A stretch of DNA of 64,000 bases from Polytrichum commune (lineage: Eukaryota; Streptophyta; Polytrichopsida; Polytrichales; Polytrichaceae), in assembly GCA_950295325.1 (NCBI GenBank), contig OX485807.1, positions 11,187,001 through 11,251,000 of the forward strand, read 5' to 3'. Positions 10,351 through 20,088 of this stretch are shown here, in pieces. The translations under genes and the position numbers were made by a program. The first letter of the stretch is position 1, and every line of letters starts with the position of its first letter. The notes beneath the pieces were generated by a model, which saw only the letters and a program-made list of their open reading frames with translations, was not told the DNA's origin and did no database searches.

Positions 10351-11700
10351 CTCTTCCCATCTCAACATAACGGCTCCTAGATTCTTCTTCTTTTTAAGCT
10401 CATGGTGTGTATATTTCATTATAGTAAAAAATAACTCGTGCGCATGTCACCTTCAAGTTAATGCCCTTATATACCCAAAACATTCAAGAACATAAAACAT
10501 GAACATTTAGATGATGGAACCACACACAGCCTCAAATGTATGTCCTAGTTCAAAACATAATATCTTTCATGGCTAGAATCTAGATTTTTGCAATTTTTAC
10601 CGGAATATGGACTTATTGTATTCTACAAATGAGAATAATGTGAGAGAATTACCCAAAATATACATCCAAAACGTATTTTCAATAGCTTCATCCCATATAT
10701 ATATATATATACAAAACTCTTTTTTTGTGGGATTTTAGTTTGTTACTAGATTGATTCATCAGAAAATGAAGAAAGATACTATACCAAATCATACTAGTCG
10801 TCTATATGATTTAACACAAAGAAACTCAAATTTGCGGAAAAATTTGCGGAAAAATTTGCCACAAGTTCAACAACTTGTTGTAAAATTGGTTGGGACCCTA
10901 TAGCTAGGAAATTCCTATGCGGAATATGCATTTCATCACTCAAAGTGTTCAATCAGATTGCCCTCTATGGTATTACAAAATGACGCCACTAATCTTAGAA
11001 AGGATAGGAGCCAAAGATCAACGGTTGAGTACTTCAAAATTTTGAGTGCAACATCTTCATTCACGATTGTGAATGATCACATATTATATCAAATGATTCA
11101 TCTACTTGTAACTATAAGAAATTTTATATTAATTTTACATATATTTTTATTCACATATATTTATATAGAGTTCATCACAGGTTTGGAAAAAGAAGAAGCC
11201 TCTCATATAAGTTAACTTGGTAAGGTAGAGGAATGTCAACAATTTTCTAACGGACGTTCAATAATTAACAAATTGACTTAAGTGCATTTGAGATAGGAAA
11301 TCATAATTCCGAGAAATATATGAGTAACATTTCAAAATATCTCGAGATGCTCATATCGACTCCAAAAGCAGCGAGCTCAAATTTCATAAGATTATTCAAC
11401 ATTTAGTGTTTGTTTAGTGGGCCCTCAGAATATTATAGTCGGATGCTTCGAAAGTTGTGCAAGGAGACTCAAATTTTAACTGAGCTCCCAACATTTGACT
11501 GTTATATTCCGAGGGCCCATGTCGTTGAGTCATCTTATGTTTGATGATAATGTCACATAAACTTTGTAATATGCCCGATACAATATGTTGGAGAACATGT
11601 ATTTGAGGTCATAGATAACTCCATCTCCAAACTCCATTTTAGAAAGTAACTGACTTTGTGGGTTGCGGGCTAGCAACAAAATTGAATGTTAACCACAATA

Positions 11701-12087
11701 TAAGGTATGTGGGTGTTATTCGGATTGTTTTCCATGTTCTCCAACTTCTACCAATTACATTTACGCAATGAAACTTGTGTTGCACTAGAAACTATACAAC
11801 GAAGCATCACGGAAGCATTAACAAAAATTGGATTGAAAGTCGATCCTTTGTTAATTTAGGTAAGGTTTTCGGAGTGCATGACCGTTAGTTTTTTGTCTGA
11901 AACATAAATCCCCCTAATTTTCACTATCTAGTGTGGAGTAGTGAATATAATTTGAAAACACAAGCCAAACTCTTTTTGCACATACATCTTTAAGGTGTTT
12001 GGTCTTTGATCCTAACCAAACCACAAACCAGTCAAATATAAGGGACTCCATTTAAGAAAAACATCCGAATAACACCCGCATACCTTA
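11701..12087. mobile_element. MITE with TAAGGTATGYGGGTGTTATT termini
   Basis: The left terminus TAAGGTATGTGGGTGTTATT and the right terminus AATAACACCCGCATACCTTA are inverted copies, extended by CGGAT. 387 bp, non-coding. It sits directly against the inner edge of arm B, about 15 bases away. Confidence 0.75.
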
Positions 12088-12179
12088 AAGAAACCTTTAC
12101 TCATCATGCAAGAAGGGAACGCATGATACCCGGGTCGGCTCTCTCTTACGGTCACAACATTGCACTAATGAGAAACCAA

Positions 12180-12600
12180 CAGAATGAGGAAAATACACCC
12201 AAGTCATCCACCGTGATGAAATTCATCCACTCTTCGTCTCCACTCCCGAGGCCAGGGAAAACTCCAAGCCGCTTGACTGCAGCTAATGTGAAAGTCATCC
12301 ACCTTGATGGACAAGATCCCACTCTTCGCAGCTCCCGAGGTCCATGGAAACTACATCCAAGCCGCTGGACGGAGACCCATGTGAAAGTCCATCTTCCTTG
12401 ACGAACTTCATCCATTCCTCTTCCCACCTGCCAAGGTCTGGCGAACATACATCCAAAAGACCCGAATGGGGCCGCTATGATAGTCATCGGCCTTGATGAA
12501 CATCATCCAGCGTCTCCTCACGATGTTGGGGAAACACAATACATCCCAGTGACTGATGTGAAACTTGACCACGTCGATGAACTTCATCCACACTTCCTTC
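12180..12600. repeat. Degenerate tandem repeat upstream of AP2-B
   Basis: Imperfect units with GTGATGAAATTCATCC, GTGAAAGTCATCCACC, GAACTTCATCCA and GTGAAACTTGACCACG words, corresponding to the array at 6335-6665 in inverted orientation. It lies about 1 kb upstream of the AP2-B start. Frames that cross it are artefacts of the repeat. Confidence 0.6.
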
Positions 12601-13631
12601 TCCGCTGCGGAGACATGGGCTCCAAATCAGACTCCATGACAGCAGATCCGGCCACTTCCTTTCCACTCTATGATCGAAGCTCCAGGGAGTTCTGTCTCTG
12701 GAGATTGGTGGTGACTGCAGCAGCAAAGCAATTGGAAGCCTGATGGCATGCATCGACTTCTCTTGTCTTGCTGAAATTGTTGGTGATTCACCTTGCTCCT
12801 TCATACTTCGTTCGTCGAGAGGATTATGATCTGAGTACGGAGTTTCAGCATTCCCTCACCTTGCAAGTGGTCTGGATGGTTAATGCGGTAGCAGGTTGAT
12901 GTTGTGGAGTTGTGAGAATCACCTAATTCTCCTTTTGGCTGGGAATCTTGTTAGTACACTTGTCGCTATATTGTATGGGTGGAGAGGGTTATGCTCTCCT
13001 CTAGAGTTGCTCCATGTTAATACAACTACACTTTGTGCAGGGATTGTGGTAAGAGTGCCGGTCCCAGATTGATGCAAGCACTTCCATCACCTTCTCTTGT
13101 GCTTTGTCTGTTATGGTTACTTCTTTCTGTTGGTGGACAGGGTTTGCTTCTGGTGAGAGCACCCTGCAGCTTGATGTTCCGGAATTGTAATTAGGAATTT
13201 TTTGGGTTGTTATGAGTTCCGAATAATCTGTTGGAATCATGTGAGATTGTTGGAGCTCATGCTTTTCTGTCAGTTCCGAAGTGTCCTGCACAAGCTTCAT
13301 TTTATTCTGGTGAGGGTGTAGTTTATGTGGGAAAGGTCATCAACATGACCTTGAAGGATGTATATGTCACCAAGGTGTATGTAGCAATTATCAGTGCCAT
13401 AATTCCATGTCTGTAGACGTTTTTGTGCCAATAATATTTCATCATGTCGCTTGTGCAGAACTTGTGCCGTGCCTCATGCCAGCGATCCGCTAATCTGGAA
13501 GTCTGCCTCAATTACTCATCGAATTGTCTCTTTTAGAGATCACACGGAGGATTCAATCAGTCATAGCTCCAATCAGGCGCAATCGGAAGAGGCCTGCCCA
13601 GCTACCTCGTCCAGTTCGGTTGCAGGCCGAG
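12601..13631 (+). other. 5' flank and probable leader of AP2-B
   Basis: No protein gene recognised. The distal part (about 13430-13631) is conserved with the sequence upstream of the AP2-A start, including CCTCATGCCAG and the stretch across the start codon. This suggests a shared transcribed leader. A CTTGTGCAG acceptor-like sequence near 13450 could end a leader intron. Confidence 0.4.
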
Positions 13632-15572
13632 ATGGCCGATCCAGTTCCACCTCTGAACGGTGGCCCATTCACATTGATGCTTGAAAACCAGAACCGCGCC
13701 GTCTTGTCTCACACAGATGTTCCGATCCACAAGGAGATAAACCAACTTTATGGTACACATCACAAGCTGGATTCTGCTGAGGAGAGTGGCGGTGCAGTCA
13801 TGTTAGGGAAACCTGTGCTACAACATGCTTCGGAAGAGAAGAGTTCCTTGCAGAATCAACAGATGGAAGACAACCATAGGGATTCCGAGCCAGATCGGAA
13901 CGATATGGATCCAGCTGGAAAGGTACGTGTGCTGATGTGGATTAAAACAATACGATCAACCCACAGCATTTTAATAATGAGAAATTGCATGTCACTCGAT
14001 CTGATGCAATTACAAGTTCTGTGAAGGAAAAGAACGTAATGAGTAAGGTTATAAGATCTATATATGCACAGCATCCAACTTACTTCCTTGCATATACTGT
14101 GGGAATATTCTTTGTTGAGTTCCAAAATAGGGTCCACGAAGATTTGTACCAAGCAGTCATACAATTCCTTTTTACACAGATGTCAAGTCTAAAGTGCACT
14201 GTAGGAATGCCTATAGTGCACATGGACAACCTCCTATGGCAACCCACATGGACAAAATCGATCTTTCACCTCATAATGTTGTACCTAAGTTCTTAATTAC
14301 TTCGAGACCAAATCCAGATGTCTCAAGTATCCTGCAATTTTGTAAAAGATATCAAGTCTATCCTCACCATTCCAGGAGTCTGTAATGGTGTCCAGGATGT
14401 GACCTACTGTGCAATTCACTCCTGCAAAATTGGTGACCAATTATGTTAAATTATGTGGATCGTTCACATGTGTGGATCCTTCCTTTTGTGTAGTCTGTGG
14501 AATCATACTGCTGTACTTCTTTATAATGTTGATCCTATTTTTAGTCCAGATGTCTCTAGCATCCTGAAAGTTTTTACGTTGAAGGACATCAAGGCTAACC
14601 TCTAATGGTGTCCAGTATGTGGCCTTCCTGTTCAATTCATTACTGCAACAAATGAAGCCCAATATTCTGCATGAATTTGAATGTGTAGGTCACTTCTTTT
14701 GTGAAATCTGTACTGGAATCAGATCATGCTGCAGCAGACTTCACAGCTTTGTGGAAATGCATGCTGTTAATATGTGGTTGAATGTATGGACTGATTTATC
14801 AACACTTGATCATATGTGCCAGGAGATGATGGGGCAATTCGGTAACCAGCACGAAGAAACTGCTGCTGGTGGGAAGCAGGTCAAATTACCTGCACACCAG
14901 AAAGACCCAGAAGGCCGCCGGGGATCCCCCAAATTCCTCGGCGTTTCATTCAACGCTCAAAGCAAGTTATGGGCGGCATACGTCTGGGACCCAACCAAAA
15001 AGCACGGGAATTTGCGAAAAAATCCCGCCATTGCGGAACGGAAGAAATGCACCGGTGGGCAATGGCACCTGGGCATGTACGATTCTCAAGAGAAAGCGGC
15101 CCAGATCCGCGACAAGGCCGTCATCAAGCTCGGCCGACGCAAAGGGCCGGAGGGGACGCGGACATGTCTGCTCAACTTTCCGCTCGAAACCTACGCCTCC
15201 GACATAGTGGAGATGGAATGCGGCAGTGAGTCGACCGAAGTGTACTTCCGGCGCCTCCGGCGCCTCAGGACTTCCTACGCAGGGGGTCCTGTGCGAGGGA
15301 AGGTCGACATGCGGGGCGTCAGCCTCAGGGAAGATTTGGGAAAGTACGTGGCAGAGATCACTTGGAAAGATTCGGACACGAACCGCAAGCTGCATATTTA
15401 CCTCGGCTTGTTCGAAGACAAAGTGGAGGCCGGGAAGTGTTACGACAAAGCTGCGATTTTCTATAAGCGCGAAGCCGCGCGCACGAATTTCCCACACGAC
15501 TCATACACCAAAGAGGAGATCGAGGCGTATGGGCGTCAGCTCGAGGCAAAACTGCAAAAAACTAGGGGTTGA
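13632..15572 (+). CDS. AP2-B: divergent protein with two AP2-like domains (two exons)
   Basis: Model: exon 1 13632-13922, intron 13923-14822 (AAG|GTACGT to GCCAG|GAG), exon 2 14823-15572; the join is in phase and gives 346 aa. The start is the ATGGCCG in good context, conserved in AP2-A. Residues 1-97 are acidic and proline-bearing with no known domain. The first AP2-like repeat begins near residue 133 (FLGVSFNAQSKLWAAYVWD, then WHLGMYDSQEKAAQIRDKA, then LLNFPLETY). It carries the long insertion typical of the first repeat of AP2/ANT-class factors. The second spans about residues 255-330 (RGVSLREDLGKYVAEI, IYLGLFEDKVEAGKCYDKAA, RTNFPHDSY). The YLG, E/KAA-x-xxD and TNFP signatures support an AP2-class, DNA-binding nuclear protein. 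Divergence is high, so target specificity is open. Confidence 0.75.
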
Positions 15573-16181
15573 CGAAGGTATTGATGATCTCAAAGGTATT
15601 GAAGAAGTGGATTCACATTGACAGTTACAGGTCATCCAATTTATCCCAAGCATCTATATGACGCGATGGTTGCACTCGATTAGTGCCAAGTGGAAGGCGG
15701 CTGCTAGTTGTGCTGTGCACAAATGTAAAATATCAGAAACCCTCTTCAAGAGGGCGATGTTCTCCTGTGCACTAGTGGAATGACAACATATCCCGCACTT
15801 TAGCGATATCATGACCGGGAATACTTCAGATACTATTGTCATGGCGTGGACTTCAATTTCTTTTTTTCCTCATTGCCTATATCTTTCTGGCCTCGAAGAC
15901 GGGTACTAGTACTAGACTCGCTGATGTATTGAGTTTCAATTGGGGACCAACACACAGAAGTCTGGTGAAGCGCCAATCTCAATTGCATGAAAGATAGCTC
16001 TCTGATTTGTATTCACGTCATTTCATCTTTAAAATATGCTTTTGCAACAGCAAGGCTAATTCCAAAGCGTCGATTTCACGCTTTTAGAGCCAGATTTTGC
16101 GCTTCGCACAACCTAACATGAGTACCGGGCCGAAATGCATCTCCGAGCCACCGGGAGGCTAGCATGATGGGATGATCTCCT

Positions 16182-16406
16182 CTAACAATGTGGTACATTG
16201 GCCTCATGTGTTGTCTGGATTGTTTCTTCCTTAGCCGGAGGAGGGTGCATAAGGATAATCCTTCCGGTAGTGATCATCATGTCGCCATCAGCAGGGGCCC
16301 AAACCGCTGGACCTAATTCCACCTGCAGGCTGAGTAAAAGAGATACACTTCCCACGAGATGGAGTAACATGATGAGTACCGCCCAGAGAAATAAGGGTGA
16401 AGCCAT
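16182..16406 (-). CDS. P2-B: predicted small secreted protein
   Basis: 74 codons from ATGGCTTCA (context GCAGATGGCT); an ATG two codons earlier is also possible. Residues 4-25 form a strong signal-peptide core (PLFLWAVLIMLLHLVGSVSLLLS). ELGPAVW and EETIQTT follow as in P2-A. The frame stops at TAG where P2-A has CAG, so the C-terminal 50 residues of P2-A are absent. The next bases still align but with frame-breaking indels. It either encodes a shortened peptide or is decaying. No cysteine motif except a final cysteine. Confidence 0.45.
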   Translation of the reverse strand: MASPLFLWAVLIMLLHLVGSVSLLLSLQVELGPAVWAPADGDMMITTGRIILMHPPPAKEETIQTTHEANVPHC

Positions 16407-17452
16407 CTGCATAAAATTATAAGGAACGTCGACAGTCGGAGCCAAGTGATTCAGGAACACCGATATAACTTCACCAGAGAAAATAAAAGTACCAAGCGTT
16501 GCAGCCTCTATTCAACAGATGCATAGAGCCCGCGTAGAAGAGCCTATTAAGAGTTTCAACACTAATTCTGCGAATGCAAACATCACCACTCGACCATGTA
16601 GGCATCAGTAGTAGTTGCCATGTGCCTATAGATTTTTCTTTCCTTTCGATTATGGCAAGCAGTGACGGCAAGTGACTAGCCTCGATGCATGTGGTCGAAA
16701 TGACCCTGCACCTCGACGGTGAGATCGTGATGAATGTTTGGAAACAAATGTTTTTCCTAGCAATCTATAACCAGATTTAAGTGAAATACTCTGGAAACTA
16801 TGGTGATGATCAGCTGGGACGTGATTGCTTTCACTTTGATTCTCCGGTGGTTGCCGTAGTCCTCGAGATTAGCAGAGATTGATCCACCGTTTGAAAAGCA
16901 AGTTGACTTACCGAACAAGAGAGTGTATGCAACATCGGGCGACACTGCATAGAATCGGACAATTGTATGTGTGCACCCGAGTAATTAGTGATACAGGATA
17001 GACATTTCTTGCCCTCACTTAAGATAAAAAAATATGTAGCCGTTATAGGCCATTGAACAAAGCCGGCCATGTCTCGCAACACGACTAGTAAAATCGATTG
17101 GAACACAAGCGCAGGCAAAGAAACTGTAGTGAGGCTTTCAGAATTACATCCACATGGCTTTTCCATCAAGCCCGGCCTTCACACACTTGAAAGTATATAT
17201 TTCCAATTTATTAAGATAAACCTTGAGAACATCTACAGCTTGCAACATGCAAGCCGACTTCCAAGAATATGCATGCATTCGTCTCACAGAGATTCAAGAG
17301 AAAGAAAGAAATATGCTGCAGTGCACCTGCGAGCGTATGAGCGCGTATTCGGCTGTTTCGGCGGACACTTGGTCTTGCGCGCGTGCACTGTGTTTACAAG
17401 ATGTTTACAAGACCTATCTCAGCACGTCTATTTCTCTTGTCCGCATTTACAT

Positions 17453-17620
17453 TTACCCACGGCCACCGGGCCACTTGGTTCCTCCGGGACCGTCTGTGCC
17501 CTCAACAGTATGGTCGTTCGCAACGGCACTACTACCGGCAGACAAGCGATATCCTCCATCTGGATTTACCTTTTCGCAGATGTATGGACCAGGAGGGCAA
17601 CAGATATTCAAGGCTGGCAA
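17453..17620 (-). CDS. P1-B candidate second exon with repeated CC-x(4)-Y-x-C motif
   Basis: A 55-codon frame beginning LPALNICCPPGPYIC and ending KWPGGRG-stop, conserved with 2516-2680 in arm A. An AG lies immediately before it and the preceding P1-B frame is out of phase here, so it can only be reached by splicing. AAG|GTAAAT within the frame (after PYICEK) is a further possible donor. The opposite strand is open over the same stretch and also partly conserved, so strand assignment rests on the cysteine-motif similarity to P1. Confidence 0.45.
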   Translation of the reverse strand: MPALNICCPPGPYICEKVNPDGGYRLSAGSSAVANDHTVEGTDGPGGTKWPGGRG

Positions 17621-17934
17621 CTTTTCAACAAACCGCCCACCCCTGCGTCTGTGTCGACATCACGAATGTTGTGGCTGCTTAGATCGAAAAGGGCGCCAGG
17701 AGCAGGCAAGGGTGATTCGGTTGTAGCAACGCATTGATAATCACCAATGGGGCAGCAGAGTGTAAGTGGCCGGCGCCTTTCCGAGCCAGACTCCAGCCTT
17801 ACTAGTCCGGCTCCTCCTAGCCCTGATTCTGTGTTCGGCATTGTGCGACCCTCCGTCCGTGTGAGCAACAGAGAGACAATTCCCAAGAGGTGGAGTAACA
17901 TAATGCACAGCACCGCTTGCAGGATTTGAGCCAT
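17608..17934 (-). CDS. P1-B: predicted secreted peptide precursor, unknown family
   Basis: 108 codons from ATGGCT (context ATCATGGCT). The signal peptide is excellent: MAQILQ, then the hydrophobic core AVLCIMLLHLLGIVSLLLT, with likely cleavage near residue 25-28. The secreted part has GLGGAGLVRLESGSERRRPLT, then LCCPIGDYQC, matching P1-A. The basic ERRRP just before the cysteines could be a processing site. A TATA box lies 257 bases upstream and the 5' leader is conserved with arm A. The true C-terminus is unsure: the frame ends within a conserved second block. Gene faces AP2-B convergently, with P2-B in between. I cannot assign it to RALF, CLE, EPFL or GASA families. Confidence 0.6.
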   Translation of the reverse strand: MAQILQAVLCIMLLHLLGIVSLLLTRTEGRTMPNTESGLGGAGLVRLESGSERRRPLTLCCPIGDYQCVATTESPLPAPGALFDLSSHNIRDVDTDAGVGGLLKSCQP

Positions 17935-18190
17935 GATGATCGCTGAGCTGAACCTTCACATGCAACAAAGAATCAGATAGACTCATCAGCTCACAAAATA
18001 TAAATTACAACACGCAGCATATTCACCACAGGAAATTAAACAAAGCAGATTAAACCGTGCAAGAAAAAGATGCGCAGATAGATGGAGATTGGAGCCTAAG
18101 GGAAACCTGATCACAAGAATTTGAAACCTTCGACTCTGGTGCAATTGGATCGACTCCTACAGACAGATGCAGAGAAGAGCCTACCGCCGT

Positions 18191-18200
18191 CTTTATATAG
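18191..18200 (-). promoter_or_regulatory. TATA box of P1-B
   Basis: CTATATAAAG read on the minus strand, within an 80-base block conserved with arm A. It lies about 257 bases upstream of the P1-B ATG, which would place the transcript start near 18165. This supports P1 being a real RNA polymerase II gene. Confidence 0.65.
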
Positions 18201-18640
18201 CTGTGTCGATCTAATGTGCATGTCCAGAAAGCATGCCCACCGGAGTCTTTTCTCAGAAGATTCAAGAAATCGGTGGAAATTAGGAATTCTTGATGAATGT
18301 GCCATTCTGCAATCATTACGCCGGTTTTCTTAAGATTGTGAGAGGTTACTCATTGATGAGTACGAAACCTGCATGAATAGAGATCGTGCACAACTCACGT
18401 TGCATTTCAAACCGGAAAACACGCTCACAATAAAATATGCTAATTACATCAATCGATTTTTGCTTGTTAATTAGTGTCCAGGTTTCAATTGACGGGCCGG
18501 AGATTTCGGCACAGATTCCAAGCATTTACTTCAGAAAGAATTGCTGTTGCAGCTTCCGGCTGCCGCTAACATTGATCTGGAACCTTTGTTACGAATGGTA
18601 TAGGCATTCCATCAAGCTCATCACATGCAAACCGACACGA

Positions 18641-20088
18641 CGGGACAGAAAAGCTTCCACTTTTTGCATCCAAAAACTTTACTGAAGGTTTTACGTAAAG
18701 AACTAAACCTTCCGGAAGAAAATGTATTAAGGTTCCTCTGGATTGTGGATTGGTTGAGCTGCTGGAAAATGGTGTGTGATCATTGGGATCGAAGCAACAT
18801 TCTGCAGACTCATAAATTGACATCAGTACTTTCAAATTCCACCAGGACAGTAGACTGAAGGTTAAGAAATCTGTACTGATCATGCACACCAGCAACCAGC
18901 AACAGATCTGCTGCAATGTTTGGAGCAGTGCAAGGGAGATGTTCTTTTTAAACTTCACTAGAATTATTGCCCCAGGTAAGGATATAAACAATCATAAAGG
19001 CAATTTGTGGGCCCTTATATGGTCGTTCCTCTTAATCAGATACCTATATTTGAGTGGTACATGACACAGTTTCTAATTAAGATTTCGAGTCCAGTTCTGG
19101 AAATTGACATCACAAGCAGATGAGAAAATTCCTGATCAACAGTCAAAGTTGTCTGTGGAGACGGAAGTGCCTACAATAAGACCATATACCTTATTCATGC
19201 TATTTGAAATGTAACATGTTCTTGTTTTGAAGGTCGATCTCTGAGGTCAAATCAGGGCATGGCCTTATAATTGATTTCAATGATTAATTGCCTAAAAAAC
19301 TTCAAAGACAAAGCTGGATGGCTGCAACAGAATGCATTTTGAGGTAGTGAAGTTATCTGCCATTGAGCATGCTTTTAGACTCCATAGCCCTTACCTTAAG
19401 TTTATTGTGAACCTACATTGAGTTGCTGGCAAGGAGGCTCGTTTATTCACGGAATTTATCCATTGCAAGCTATCTTCAAGCTCTGATCCTCTTCAGAAAT
19501 AAAACAGCAAGGCCTGAATAGAAACCTTGGGTTAAAACCTTGCAATTTTCCATTGACATTTCAAGAAAAAGACACGTGTTCAAATTAAGTACACATGCCA
19601 GGTTCAGTCTTAAGCAAAAAACTCCTTACATAGAATCATGTGCTCAGATTCTTCTTAAACAATGCACAAAATAACTATGATGCACTTTCATTTTTTGTTT
19701 GACAATTGCCAACAAATTGTGCAGGTCTAATAGCAGAATGGAGATTGGCATTTAATATTCATCCGCACTTAAAAAGCTACTATACTGAAAACCATTGTAT
19801 CCAACCTTGACCTTACGAATTCTTCCAGAAGTTGAAATTCGCAACCTACCATCTGCACCCTATCATGCTCTGTGGCTAGTTGCCATTGAATGATATGATT
19901 CCCAACACGATTACCTGTGCTAAACTTTTAAGGTTTGGGCCATTGTTTTCTCAATAGAGAATAACAAAACAACCCCCTACAGATAGGACGGGAGGACCCA
20001 AATACTCTCTGGCAGTCCTTTGTTTCTGGTATACAACCTGACCCCAAGCAAATCATCAATGATTCATCAATGAGGGGTACTAGTGATC
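18641..20088. other. Intergenic; 3' flank of DEG7-like gene
   Basis: No protein gene supported. The minus-strand open frame at 18566-18991 overlaps the outer end of arm B and has no recognisable domain. The part next to 20089 is probably the 3' untranslated region of the protease gene. Confidence 0.45.

Larger units (their letters stand above)
6736..12099. other. Spacer between the arms, AT-rich and MITE-bearing
   Basis: No coding gene recognised; frames are short and lack family features. It contains several separately listed inverted-repeat elements and a small inverted repeat at about 11416-11520 (GGGCCCTCAGAATATTATAG and its near complement). Base composition is clearly more AT-rich than the arms. 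Confidence 0.55.
12100..18640 (-). repeat. Arm B of the large inverted duplication
   Basis: Reverse-complement counterpart of 1490-6735, about 1.3 kb longer, mainly because AP2-B keeps an intron and a linker. The order from the inside outwards is degenerate tandem repeat, AP2-B (plus strand), P2-B (minus), conserved block near 17060-17170, P1-B (minus) with TATA box, and the outer stub near 18560-18640. Every functional signal in this arm looks the better preserved, except the C-terminus of P2. Confidence 0.85.

Noticed and set aside
14967-15497. 176-codon minus-strand frame opposite AP2-B
   Set aside because: Shadow of the GC-rich AP2 exon; the plus-strand frame has the domains.
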